Below are positions 8,571 to 17,529 of a stretch of DNA of 64,000 nt, piece after piece (the first letter of the stretch is position 1; each line of letters starts with the position of its first letter). The notes under the pieces are model-generated. The model was not told where the DNA came from, did not search any database, and saw nothing but the letters and a program-made list of their open reading frames with translations. The position numbers and the translations under genes were made by a program. Origin of the DNA: Chromohalobacter canadensis (GTDB lineage Bacteria; Pseudomonadota; Gammaproteobacteria; Pseudomonadales; Halomonadaceae); the NCBI RefSeq assembly GCF_029544075.1, contig NZ_JAJQJH010000001.1, positions 434,001 to 498,000 on the forward strand, in the 5' to 3' direction.

Positions 8571-9548
8571 ATGAAACGTTACGCCTTTACCGCTGCGTTA
8601 TTCTCCGGGGCCCTGCTGGGTGCTGCCGCTCTATCGACGCCGGCGATGGCTCAGGATCAGGAGCGCTTCGTCACCATTGGGACAGGTGGGCAGACAGGGG
8701 TTTACTACGTGGTGGGCCAGTCGATCTGTCGTCTGGTCAACCGTAACTCGGAAGACACCAACATTCGCTGCAATGCGCCGTCCACCGGCGGCAGCGTGGC
8801 CAACATCAACGGCATCAAGTCCGATGAGCTGAGCATGGGCGTCGCGCAGTCCGACGTTCAATATCGTGCGTACAACGGCGAGGGCGATTTCAAGGAGCCG
8901 ATGGAAGACCTGCGTTCGGTATTTTCCGTGCACGGCGAACCGTTGACCGTTCTGGCGCGCAAGGATGCTGACATCCACGGCATCGAAGATCTCAAGGGTA
9001 AGCGCGTCAACATCGGCAACCCGGGTTCCGGCCAGCGCGCCACCATGGAAGTGCTGATGGATGCCGAAGGCTGGGACAAAGATGTGTTCTCTCTGGCCTC
9101 CGAGCTGGGCGCTTCCGAAATGGCCTCGGCGCTGGCGGATAACAACATCGATGCCATGGCGTATGTGGTCGGCCACCCCAATGGCGCGATTCAGGAAGCG
9201 ACCACGACCGTGGATGCCAACCTCGTCCCGCTGAACGACGACGCGGTGGATGGCTTGGTCGAGGAATATCCTTACTACGCCAAGTCGGTCATTCCCGGCG
9301 GTATGTACAAGGGCAATGACGATGATGTCGAGACCTTTGGTGTCAAGGCCACCTTCGTGACCTCTTCCAAAGTGGATGACGATGTCGTCTATGAAGTGGT
9401 CAAGGCGGTGTTCGACAACTTCGACCGTTTCAAGCGTCTGCACCCGGCCTTCGCCAACCTGGAGCCGGAAGAAATGATTTCCGACGGTCTCTCCGCGCCG
9501 CTGCATGAGGGCGCCAAACGCTATTATAAAGAGCGTGGTTGGTTGTAA
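8571..9548 (+). CDS. TAXI-family TRAP transporter solute-binding protein
   Basis: A 325-residue periplasmic binding protein with a clear signal peptide (1-27, cut after AMA). The mature start carries TAXI-type wording, TIGTGGQTGVYYVVGQSIC, and the segment STGGSVANINGI. TAXI proteins deliver substrate to TRAP permeases driven by ion gradients. Some bind glutamate or dicarboxylates, but specificity is unknown here. AGAGGTG precedes ATG 8571. The fused permease lies 160 bases downstream, past a strong hairpin that probably lowers permease expression relative to the binding protein. Confidence 0.93.
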   Translation: MKRYAFTAALFSGALLGAAALSTPAMAQDQERFVTIGTGGQTGVYYVVGQSICRLVNRNSEDTNIRCNAPSTGGSVANINGIKSDELSMGVAQSDVQYRAYNGEGDFKEPMEDLRSVFSVHGEPLTVLARKDADIHGIEDLKGKRVNIGNPGSGQRATMEVLMDAEGWDKDVFSLASELGASEMASALADNNIDAMAYVVGHPNGAIQEATTTVDANLVPLNDDAVDGLVEEYPYYAKSVIPGGMYKGNDDDVETFGVKATFVTSSKVDDDVVYEVVKAVFDNFDRFKRLHPAFANLEPEEMISDGLSAPLHEGAKRYYKERGWL

Positions 9549-9572
9549 ACGTCACTTGATGTCGTGCTAGAC

Positions 9573-9601
9573 GATGCGCGGCCGCTTCGGCGCCGCGCAT
9601 C
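9573..9601 (+). terminator. Intercistronic hairpin between TRAP binding protein and permease
   Basis: A perfect 10-bp stem, GATGCGCGGC / GCCGCGCATC, encloses a 9-base loop. No T-tract follows, so it is more likely a partial terminator or mRNA-protecting stem than a full stop. This placement is common where a binding protein is needed in excess over its permease. Confidence 0.6.
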
Positions 9602-9708
9602 TCTGGTTCTGGCCACGCGGTGGCGAATGAAACAAGCGATTGTGATGTGTTTTTTGGTCGGTCAGAACACGCGAAGCACGCCCTGACCGACACCACCGGG
9701 ACAACAGT

Positions 9709-12306
9709 ATGCAAGACGATAAGTCGACGGCATCCACGCGAGAAGCCGAGCTTGAAGAACTGGCTGCCAACGAGACCGGGGCGCGCAAGCCCGCCGGGCC
9801 GGTTGGCAAACTGCTGCTTTGCGTGGCGGCGGTCTGGTCGTTGTTCCAACTCTGGATCGCTTCGCCCTTACCCTTCGTGTTTGGCTTTGGGGTGTTCAGT
9901 GCCACGGAGGCGCGTTCTATCCATCTGGCCTTTGCCATCTTCCTGGCTTTCATGTCCTATCCAGCCTTCAAGCGCTCACCGCGCGGTAGAGTGCCGATGC
10001 TGGACTGGGGGTTGGCTTTGGTAGGCGCCTTTGCGGCGTCCTACATGTATTTCTTTTACGAGCAGCTTGCACAACGCCCTGGCGCGCCGATCCTGCAGGA
10101 CGTCATCATCGGTGTGATTGGTCTGTTGTTGCTGTTGGAAGCCACGCGGCGTGCGCTTGGACCGCCGTTGATGATCGTGGCGATCGTTTTCATCGTCTAT
10201 TCACTGGCAGGTCCCTACATGCCGGGGATGTTAGCGCATCGTGGAGTGAGCCTTTATGGCCTGGTCAATCACCAGTGGCTCACATCGCAAGGCGTCTTCG
10301 GCATCGCCTTGGGCGTATCGACGAGCTTCGTTTTCCTGTTCGTATTGTTCGGTGCCTTGCTGGACAAAGCAGGGGCCGGTAATTATTTCATCAAGATGGC
10401 GTTTTCGATGCTGGGCCACTATCGCGGCGGCCCGGCCAAGGCGGCGGTCGTCGCCTCGGGCATGACCGGTCTTATTTCGGGCTCTTCGATTGCCAATACT
10501 GTGACCACCGGTACCTTTACCATTCCCATGATGAAACGTGTCGGCTTTAGTCCCACCAAGGCCGGTGCGGTCGAAGTCTCGTCGTCGGTCAATGGTCAGA
10601 TCATGCCGCCGGTGATGGGGGCCGCGGCGTTCTTGATGGTCGAGTATGTGGGCATTTCCTATGTCGAAGTCATCAAGCATGCCTTCCTGCCGGCGTTGAT
10701 TTCCTACATTGCACTGATCTACATCGTTCACCTCGAGGCGCTCAAGGCCAATATGCGCGGGCTCGAGAGCAGCAATCCCGTACGTCCATGGCTTCAGAAA
10801 ATCGTCGGTTTCCTGACCGGGCTGGTGGGGATCATGGCCTTGGCGCTGATCGTGTATTACGGGTTGGGATGGCTCAAGCCGGTGTTGGGTGAGGCCATGC
10901 CGTGGGTGGCCGCCGCCGGGCTGGCGGTGATCTATGTGGCGCTGCTCAAGCTAGGGTCGCGTTACCCCGAGCTCGAGAAGGACGATGCCAATAGCGATAT
11001 TTCAGTGCTTCCGCAAACGCGGCCCACGGTGATGGTGGGGCTCTATTTCCTGCTACCCGTCGTGGTGCTGGTGTGGTGCCTGATGGTGGAACGCTTGTCG
11101 CCAGGGCTCTCGGCGTTCTGGGCGACCGTGCTCATGATCGTCATCATTCTGACCCAGCGTCCGCTGGAGGCATTCTTCCGTGGACGCGGTGGGCTAGGCA
11201 ATGAAGTGAAGCGTGGCGTCATCGATCTCTGGGAGGGCTTGATCGACGGCGCGCGCAACATGATCGGTATCGGCATCGCCACGGCGGCGGCGGGGATCAT
11301 CGTTGGGGCCGTATCCCAGACTGGGGTGGGTCTGGTGTTGGCGGGCTTGGTCGAGACACTATCGATGGGCAATTTGTTGCTGATGCTCATGCTGACGGCG
11401 GTGCTGAGCCTGATTCTGGGGATGGGCCTGCCGACGACGGCTAACTATATCGTGGTCTCCGCGTTGCTGGCACCGGTCATCGTCCAATTGGGCGAACAGA
11501 ATGGCTTGATCGTACCGTTGATTGCGGTGCACCTGTTCGTCTTCTATTTCGGCATCATGGCCGATGTGACGCCCCCGGTGGGACTGGCCTCGTTCGCCGC
11601 CGCGGCGATTTCCGGGGGTGACCCTATTCGCACCGGTTTCCAGGCGTTTTATTACAGCTTGCGTACGGCGGCGCTACCTTTCCTGTTCATCTTCAATACC
11701 GATCTGCTGTTGATCGATGTGAACTGGTGGCACGGCATACTGATCTTCGTGGTGGCGACGGGGGCGATGCTGATCTTCGCCGCCGCCACGCAGGGCTACA
11801 TGGTGGTGAGAAACCGCTGGTATGAGAGCCTGCTGCTGTTGCTGGTGGCTTTCACGCTGTTCCGGCCCGGGTTCTGGATGGACATGATTCATGATCCTTA
11901 TCGGGACATCCCGCCCGCGCAGTTCGAGCAAGCGTTGGGCGCTATCGATGACGATAGCAACTTGCGCGTTCGTGTCGACGGTCTCGATGCCTATGGGTCA
12001 CCGACCAGTTTCGTGATGTTGGTGCCGGCGCCGGAAGGAGACAGTGGTAGCGAGCGTATGCAGAACCTGGGCCTGACCTTGATGCAGGAGGATGGCAAGA
12101 CGCTGGTCGATATGACTGATTTCAATAGCCAAGCGGAGAAACTGGGCTTCGATTTCGATCAAGAGATCGTGTCGATTCGTGCGCCCGTCGAGCGCTGGCC
12201 GAAGGAATGGATGTGGATACCGGGACTGGCGGTATTCGCTCTCGTCGTCTGGTTGCAACGCCGCAGGCGGCCGACACCGAGCCGGCACGCCGACGCTGCG
12301 ACGTAG
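9709..12306 (+). CDS. TRAP transporter fused permease (4TM/12TM) with C-terminal DUF3394-like extension
   Basis: An 865-residue inner-membrane protein joining the small (DctQ-like) and large (DctM-like) TRAP subunits, as usual in TAXI systems. Large-subunit wording includes GLISGSSIANTVTTGTFTIP and the later GMGLPTTANYIV. After the last core helices (about residue 700) comes a periplasmic-looking stretch of about 130 residues, then a final helix and an Arg-rich tail. This matches the DUF3394 extension found on some TRAP permeases; its role is unknown. ATG 9709 has only a weak ribosome site. A perfect terminator follows. Confidence 0.92.
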   Translation: MQDDKSTASTREAELEELAANETGARKPAGPVGKLLLCVAAVWSLFQLWIASPLPFVFGFGVFSATEARSIHLAFAIFLAFMSYPAFKRSPRGRVPMLDWGLALVGAFAASYMYFFYEQLAQRPGAPILQDVIIGVIGLLLLLEATRRALGPPLMIVAIVFIVYSLAGPYMPGMLAHRGVSLYGLVNHQWLTSQGVFGIALGVSTSFVFLFVLFGALLDKAGAGNYFIKMAFSMLGHYRGGPAKAAVVASGMTGLISGSSIANTVTTGTFTIPMMKRVGFSPTKAGAVEVSSSVNGQIMPPVMGAAAFLMVEYVGISYVEVIKHAFLPALISYIALIYIVHLEALKANMRGLESSNPVRPWLQKIVGFLTGLVGIMALALIVYYGLGWLKPVLGEAMPWVAAAGLAVIYVALLKLGSRYPELEKDDANSDISVLPQTRPTVMVGLYFLLPVVVLVWCLMVERLSPGLSAFWATVLMIVIILTQRPLEAFFRGRGGLGNEVKRGVIDLWEGLIDGARNMIGIGIATAAAGIIVGAVSQTGVGLVLAGLVETLSMGNLLLMLMLTAVLSLILGMGLPTTANYIVVSALLAPVIVQLGEQNGLIVPLIAVHLFVFYFGIMADVTPPVGLASFAAAAISGGDPIRTGFQAFYYSLRTAALPFLFIFNTDLLLIDVNWWHGILIFVVATGAMLIFAAATQGYMVVRNRWYESLLLLLVAFTLFRPGFWMDMIHDPYRDIPPAQFEQALGAIDDDSNLRVRVDGLDAYGSPTSFVMLVPAPEGDSGSERMQNLGLTLMQEDGKTLVDMTDFNSQAEKLGFDFDQEIVSIRAPVERWPKEWMWIPGLAVFALVVWLQRRRRPTPSRHADAAT

Positions 12307-12344
12307 ACGGACACATCGCGTCGGGTACGTGGTGTAACAAAATG

Positions 12345-12373
12345 CGCCCGCCTCTCTCGAGGCGGGCGTTTTT
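12345..12373 (+). terminator. Rho-independent terminator of the TRAP operon
   Basis: Perfect 10-bp stem CGCCCGCCTC / GAGGCGGGCG, 4-base loop TCTC, then TTTTT. Confidence 0.92.
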
Positions 12374-12494
12374 GATGGTAGCTGTCGCTTGGTCCACGAA
12401 TAAGGCAATGGCGTGTCACTACCGAGGCGGCAGTCGGTATTTTTTGCGACAATACGCACAGATACCTTCTCTCCATAAACCCAATGAGGCTGCC

Positions 12495-13286
12495 ATGGCG
12501 ACGTTATCCTCGGTTCATCTTTACCCTATCAAATCCACTGCGGGACGCATGCAAGAATCGGCATGGGTCGGTTTGGAAGGGCTAGAGGGGGATCGGCGTT
12601 TCATGGTCACCAAACCTGATGGCACCTTCCTGACCGCCCGTACGCATCCTCAGTTGCAGTGCGTGACCGCGACATTCGACGGTCAGACGCTGAGCCTGTC
12701 GCATCCGCAACTGCCCGCGTTGGAACTGGCGGTGGAGGCCTTCGATCTGGTGACCTTCGCCACTATGGTATGGGCCGACGGCTTCGATGCCTGGACCACG
12801 CATGCACGTCTCGATGCTTGGTTCAGCGAGGTGGCAGGAGAACCCGCACGATTATTGTGGCTGGGCGAGCAGTCCCAGCGCTACCGGCGCTCCATCGAAC
12901 AGCGCGTCAGCTTTGCCGACGGCTACCCGCTGTTATTGATCTCCGAGGCCTCGTTGGCCGATCTCAACACGCGTACTGCTGAGCAGCATCTCATGGCGCA
13001 GTTTCGCCCCAATCTGGTGATTGCGGGTACCTCGGCATATGCCGAGGACGAGTGGCGACGCATTCGTTTGGGCGAGGTCGTGTTCCGTGTCGACAAGCCT
13101 TGTGCGCGCTGCGCGATGGTCAGCGTCGACCCGGCCACGGGTACGTTCAAAGAAGGCCGTGAACCCTTGCGCACGCTGGCTGGTTATCGGCGCGGCGAGG
13201 GCGGCAAGGTGTATTTCGGACAGAACCTGGTTGCCGAAAACGAAGGCTGCGTCGCACGTCATGATCGCCTTGAGGTGCTGGAGTGA
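12495..13286 (+). CDS. MOSC domain protein (YcbX/mARC-like, no ferredoxin domain)
   Basis: A 263-residue protein with an N-terminal MOSC beta-barrel (about 1-115) and a MOSC domain (about 125-260). The motif KPCARCAMVSVDPATG puts cysteines at 203 and 206; the second matches the cofactor-sulfur cysteine of the mARC/YcbX family, which reduces N-hydroxylated compounds. E. coli YcbX has a C-terminal 2Fe-2S ferredoxin domain that is absent here, so a separate electron donor would be needed. The open frame extends to 12207, but ATG 12495 (MATLSSVHLYPIKS) gives the family start and falls after the terminator. Confidence 0.88.
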   Translation: MATLSSVHLYPIKSTAGRMQESAWVGLEGLEGDRRFMVTKPDGTFLTARTHPQLQCVTATFDGQTLSLSHPQLPALELAVEAFDLVTFATMVWADGFDAWTTHARLDAWFSEVAGEPARLLWLGEQSQRYRRSIEQRVSFADGYPLLLISEASLADLNTRTAEQHLMAQFRPNLVIAGTSAYAEDEWRRIRLGEVVFRVDKPCARCAMVSVDPATGTFKEGREPLRTLAGYRRGEGGKVYFGQNLVAENEGCVARHDRLEVLE

Positions 13287-13408
13287 GGCGGATGGACCGG
13301 CCACGCTATTCGGCAATCGTGCATGGCATGCATGCACCATTTTGCGGTGGTAGGGTTATTGATAGGGGTATGACATTTTCGCTCAAACTCGGATGGGAAC
13401 GGCTAATC

Positions 13409-13951
13409 ATGAGTGTCCTGATGACGTTGAGGCAATGCCTGGTATTCCGAGGCATGATGGCCTGTCTGGGCTTTTTTTTGCTCATGACCGGCGCCTCGTC
13501 GGTGCATGCTCACCCATTGCCGGCACCCGAGGAAGACGTCATGTTGACCGTGGCGGGGGATATCTCACGTACCAACGGTGATGGCGTGGCACGGTTCGAC
13601 CGCGCCATGCTCCAGGAGTTGCCGCAAGGCACGATAGTCACGCACACCCCTTGGACCGAAGGTGCGTCGCACTTCGAAGGCCCCTTACTGGGCGCGATTT
13701 ACGATGCGGTCGGCGCTAGCGGCGATTCGCTGCACGTCATCGCATTGAATGATTTCGCCGCCGACGTACCGCTGGCCGAGGCAAAAGAGTATGGGGTGAT
13801 TCTTGCCATGCGGCGTGACGGCGAACCGATGCCGGTGCGAGAGTACGGCCCGCTATTCGTACTCTATCCTTTCGATGAACACCCCGAACTGCAGACCGAG
13901 GAAGTACGTTTCCGCTCGGTCTGGCAGGTCGCGCGTATCGTCGTGGAATGA
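13409..13951 (+). CDS. Periplasmic molybdopterin-fold (SUOX-like) protein, cysteine-free mature part
   Basis: A 180-residue protein with a signal peptide (about 1-34, cut near VHA) and a domain resembling the oxidoreductase molybdopterin-binding (sulfite-oxidase-like) fold: LTVAGDIS near the start, FEGPLLGAIYDAVGA, IALNDFAADVP, VREYGPLFVLYPFD and RSVWQVARI. The mature part has no cysteine, so the molybdenum-ligating Cys of true sulfite oxidases is missing. The start is uncertain (13283, 13370, 13409 and 13454 are in frame). ATG 13409 gives a normal signal peptide. The stop overlaps the hybrid kinase start (ATGA), suggesting a sensory partner. Confidence 0.78.
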   Translation: MSVLMTLRQCLVFRGMMACLGFFLLMTGASSVHAHPLPAPEEDVMLTVAGDISRTNGDGVARFDRAMLQELPQGTIVTHTPWTEGASHFEGPLLGAIYDAVGASGDSLHVIALNDFAADVPLAEAKEYGVILAMRRDGEPMPVREYGPLFVLYPFDEHPELQTEEVRFRSVWQVARIVVE

Positions 13952-16161
13952 TGATGGCCTGGCGTTCCCGTATCCAACTCGTATCGCGTTTGCCCCTGCG
14001 GCTCAAGCTCGGGGCCTGCGCGGCGATCCTGTTTTTCGTCGCGGCCCTGGTGGTGGTCAGCTTGATCATCTGGCGACAGGAAGTCCTGGCCAAGAGCGTG
14101 GCCGGCGACGCCGCTTGGGCGGCCTACAAGTTGGATCGGGAGACCGTCCAGATGCGCAATGCCGTCTTGCAGGCCGAACAGAGCCCGGGCAAGTTCGATG
14201 ACGTGCGCATGCGTTTTGAACTGCTGTATAGCCGCATCAACCTGCTACGCGAAGGTGAGATAGCCGCGCTTTTCCAGTCGCTGCCCGAAGCGCGAGCGTT
14301 GTTGCCGGAGATCCTGTCGCGCAGCGATGCGCTTGATGCCGCCCTGTCGCGGATGTCCACTGAGTCCCCCGACCTGGCTTCCCTTGAAGAGCGTCTGCAG
14401 GCGTTGAGCGGTCTCAGCGAACGCTTGGTCGTGGCTGTCAATGCCTACCTTGCCGAGTCCAAAACGCGTGAACGTGAGGTCCAACTGGCGCTATACGCCG
14501 CCTTACTGGCGCTAATCCTGCTGATGTGTGTCGCCACCGTGCTGGTGATCCGGTTTCTGTTTCAGGAAGCGGGAGAGAACATCGCGGCGCGACGGGCATT
14601 AGAGCACCTGAGCCAAGAGCTTCAGGACACCGCGCGTCATGCCGAGTCCGCCAACCAGGCCAAGTCGGATTTCCTGGCCACCGTCAGCCATGAGATACGC
14701 ACACCACTCAACGGCGTGTTGGGTATGACGGAACTGCTGCGCGAGCGCACGCTGGATGAAACCTCGCATCAATATATCGAGACCATCCACGATAGCGGTG
14801 CGCAACTGTTGGCGTTGATCAGCGATCTGCTGGACTTTTCCAAGATCGAGGCCGGACATCTAGGTATCGAGCGTGAGATGTTTTCGCTCCCCGAGCTTGT
14901 CGCGTCCTTGATGCGGCTGCTCGAGCCGCGTGCCACACATGTCGAGTTCGCGAGTGCCGTCTCGCCTGTGGTATCCGAGTACCTGGTAGGTGATGTAGGG
15001 CGATTGCGCCAGGTATTGCTCAACCTTCTCTCCAATGCGCTCAAGTTCACACGGCAAGGTAGCGTGACGCTGATCGTCAAGCCGATGCGCGGCGATTGGA
15101 TACACTTCGAGGTGAGTGACACCGGCTGTGGTATCGACTATGTCGACCGCGAACGCTTGTTTCAGCCCTTTTATCAGGCGGCCGCCACACAGAGCGGGAC
15201 TGGCCTGGGGCTGGCCATCAGCAAGCGTCTGGTGGAAGCGATGCAGGGGCGCATCGGCGTCTCGAGTCCGGCCAACCAGGGCAGCCGCTTCTGGTTCGAA
15301 CTGCCATTGCCCAGCGACGCCGAGAGTGGGGAACGGCACATTCCGGCAGGAGAAGCATGGGATGTGACGGCAGCACGCACGGCGCCACTGCTGGTGGTTG
15401 AGGACAATCCCGTCAATCGCCAGGTAGCCGTGGCCATGCTCGAGCGTCTCGGGCATACGGTGCATGTCGCCGACAGCGGTGAGGCTGCCTTGGCGCTGAC
15501 GGAATACATGACGTTCGCCTTGATTTTCCTGGATATTCGCATGCCCACGCTCGATGGACCGGAGACGGCACGGCGGATTATCGCTCAGGACGGTCCCAAC
15601 CAGGCCACACCCCTGGTCGCGATGACCGCGAGCGTCACCACCCAAGAGCACCAACGGGCCTTGGCCGCCGGAATCGCGGAAGTGTTGACGAAGCCCATAC
15701 GCCAGCAGGTTCTGGTCGATACCCTAGTGCGCTTCGGCGTACGCGATCCGGCAGAGGCGACTACCCCTGACGAGGCACGGTCGTCTGCCGTGGCGGACTC
15801 GGCGAATACGTTACCGGTGCTCCTCGATCGGCAGGAATTCGCGACGCTCGGTGAGACGTTGGGGGCGGCGCAGCGTAGTGCGCTGGTGGCCGCCTGGCAG
15901 TATCAGTCGCGGGTCCTGGAGGAGGCTCTCGAGGCGGCCGTCGCCGACGCAGACATGACGCGTACGGCCGAGCTGGCCCATCGCCTGAAGGGCGAGTCGT
16001 CGTCGCTGGCCTTGACGCGCCTGGTACACGGCAGCGATTGCCTGGAGCGAGCAGCACGCCAGGCGGACTCGGATGAAGCCGGTCGGCAGTGGACCATGCT
16101 GCGCCCCACCATCACCTCGTCGCGTCAGGCGCTGCGCATGGCGAATGACATGCCTGCCTGA
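13948..16161 (+). CDS. Hybrid sensor histidine kinase (HisKA-HATPase-REC-Hpt)
   Basis: A 737-residue membrane kinase. Helices lie at about 20-43 and 180-204 and bracket a periplasmic helical sensor of about 135 residues. A coiled linker leads to HisKA with the phospho-accepting His248 in [10 protein letters not shown]. The ATPase domain carries [16 protein letters not shown] and [13 protein letters not shown] receiver domain (about 480-595, phospho-Asp529) and an Hpt domain (His678 in [12 protein letters not shown]) complete a phosphorelay of TorS/BarA type. No response regulator with an output domain lies nearby. The start overlaps the stop of the SUOX-like gene by four bases, so the pair is translationally coupled. 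Confidence 0.93.
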   Translation: MMMAWRSRIQLVSRLPLRLKLGACAAILFFVAALVVVSLIIWRQEVLAKSVAGDAAWAAYKLDRETVQMRNAVLQAEQSPGKFDDVRMRFELLYSRINLLREGEIAALFQSLPEARALLPEILSRSDALDAALSRMSTESPDLASLEERLQALSGLSERLVVAVNAYLAESKTREREVQLALYAALLALILLMCVATVLVIRFLFQEAGENIAARRALEHLSQELQDTARHAESANQAKSDFLATVSHEIRTPLNGVLGMTELLRERTLDETSHQYIETIHDSGAQLLALISDLLDFSKIEAGHLGIEREMFSLPELVASLMRLLEPRATHVEFASAVSPVVSEYLVGDVGRLRQVLLNLLSNALKFTRQGSVTLIVKPMRGDWIHFEVSDTGCGIDYVDRERLFQPFYQAAATQSGTGLGLAISKRLVEAMQGRIGVSSPANQGSRFWFELPLPSDAESGERHIPAGEAWDVTAARTAPLLVVEDNPVNRQVAVAMLERLGHTVHVADSGEAALALTEYMTFALIFLDIRMPTLDGPETARRIIAQDGPNQATPLVAMTASVTTQEHQRALAAGIAEVLTKPIRQQVLVDTLVRFGVRDPAEATTPDEARSSAVADSANTLPVLLDRQEFATLGETLGAAQRSALVAAWQYQSRVLEEALEAAVADADMTRTAELAHRLKGESSSLALTRLVHGSDCLERAARQADSDEAGRQWTMLRPTITSSRQALRMANDMPA

Positions 16162-16162
16162 A

Positions 16163-16180
16163 GAGGCGTGAACGCGCCTC
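16163..16180 (+). terminator. Weak hairpin after the hybrid kinase
   Basis: GAGGCG / CGCCTC stem right after the kinase stop, with no T-tract. It may be a weak terminator or an RNA-stability stem. Confidence 0.35.
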
Positions 16181-16199
16181 GCTTCATCTGGAGATCATA

Positions 16200-17441
16200 A
16201 TGCACAAGAAACGCTGGATCGGCGGGGGCTGCCTGCTCGTGTTGCTAGGCATCGCTTGGTGCGCGGCGCAGGCGTGGTCGAGTCATGTCGGCGAACAGGC
16301 GCTGGAACGTCTGACCGCACGGCTGGATGCTCGCGATGGCTGGCAGGCCTCGCGGCATGAGGTCGAACAGGGGTGGTGGCATTCCTCCGGGGTTCTGCGT
16401 CTGGAAACCGTCGCGCCGGAAGGCAGGCCGCTGCGTGTGGCGCTCCCGTATCGCGTCCGCCACGGCGTTCTGAGTAGCCACCTCGATGGCGAAGCGGTCG
16501 TCACCCACGCGGGGGAGACGTTGTTGGCGGCGGATGCGGCTCCGACATGGCAGGCCTCTTACCGGACGTTGTCGGGCGACATGAAAGGGCGGCTGGAATG
16601 GCCGGCGTTCACTTCAAGCGATGTGTTGCCGGAGGCGGCGTCGCTGGAAGTCGGCGCCGGCGAACTGATGTTGCATGGGCATGCCGGTGACGTGCGTTAC
16701 CATTTGCGTTCGGCACCGTGGCGCGTATCGCTGGGCGAGGCATCGCTCGATATCGGCGCGCTCGACGTTGAAGGGCGCCATCGCGGAGACGAGCGAACCT
16801 TTCACCACACTGCTCGTCTTTCCCTGGCGACGCTGACCTGGCAGGGTGGCGCGCCGTTTTCACTGAATGCGCTGAATTACGAGGCCGATATGCGCCTTGG
16901 CGATGACACTTTCGGCTATCACGGCGAAGGTGATGTGGCGGATATCGCCGTGGCAGGGCAGTCGGTAGCCTCGGGACGCATGTCGCTGGGGCTGGAGCGC
17001 GTCGATGCCGACGCTTTGCGTGCTCTAATCGAACGCATGCGTGAGAGTAGCTTGGGCGCCGACAGGAGCCGTGACGTGACTTCTGTCGATGAGACGTCGC
17101 GGTGGGGGCGCTTGACCCCTTTGATGGTGGACGTGCTGCGCGATTCACCGCGACTTACGCTGGAGACCCTGCAAGTGACCAGCGAGGCCTTCGGCGTCGA
17201 TAGCCGCGCCTTCGGCGAATTGACGCTCGACGGTGACGATTCGGCCTCGCTGACGACCACACCGGTGACGTCCCCCGCTTTTTGGCGCCACCTCCAGCAA
17301 CGTCTCGATGGCCACGTCACGCTTGTCGATGCACCGGCGCTTTTGGCCTTGCACCTGGGGCTTCCGCCGGAAACGCCGCGTTTGGTGTTTCGCGTCGATG
17401 CCGGCCAGTGGCGCGTCAATGAACGAGCGCTGCGTTGGTAA
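16200..17441 (+). CDS. DUF945 (YdgA-like) family protein
   Basis: A 413-residue protein with an N-terminal signal/anchor helix (about 5-25), followed by the DUF945/YdgA-type start in which a short helix leads into YdgA-like beta-rich sequence (HEVEQGWWHSSGVLRLET). No enzymatic motif is visible. YdgA relatives are envelope proteins of unknown function. GGAG precedes ATG 16200. It lies 38 bases past the kinase gene and 88 bases before lon, with no strong terminator before it, so it may be read from the kinase operon. Assignment rests on overall resemblance. Confidence 0.7.
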   Translation: MHKKRWIGGGCLLVLLGIAWCAAQAWSSHVGEQALERLTARLDARDGWQASRHEVEQGWWHSSGVLRLETVAPEGRPLRVALPYRVRHGVLSSHLDGEAVVTHAGETLLAADAAPTWQASYRTLSGDMKGRLEWPAFTSSDVLPEAASLEVGAGELMLHGHAGDVRYHLRSAPWRVSLGEASLDIGALDVEGRHRGDERTFHHTARLSLATLTWQGGAPFSLNALNYEADMRLGDDTFGYHGEGDVADIAVAGQSVASGRMSLGLERVDADALRALIERMRESSLGADRSRDVTSVDETSRWGRLTPLMVDVLRDSPRLTLETLQVTSEAFGVDSRAFGELTLDGDDSASLTTTPVTSPAFWRHLQQRLDGHVTLVDAPALLALHLGLPPETPRLVFRVDAGQWRVNERALRW

Positions 17442-17459
17442 GCATTACCCCGCGTAGGC

Positions 17460-17485
17460 TTGAAGTTCGCTGGTGACGCCCGCAT
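17460..17485 (+). promoter_or_regulatory. Candidate sigma-32 (heat-shock) promoter for lon
   Basis: TTGAAG (17460-17465; TTGAAA consensus, 5 of 6) and CCGCAT (17480-17485; CCCCAT consensus, 5 of 6) are separated by 14 bases, within the normal range. The predicted start of transcription is about 35 bases before the lon start codon. The position and the known heat-shock control of lon genes support the call. Confidence 0.5.
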
Positions 17486-17529
17486 TCCTCTTGGCAAACG
17501 GGCAATTTGTCCGACGACTTTCAAGGTGA

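Noticed and set aside
7543-8574. 343-codon open frame overlapping the TauE/SafE gene
   Set aside because: The alternative frame is Arg/Gly-rich, while the TSUP frame has clear membrane helices and a good ribosome site.
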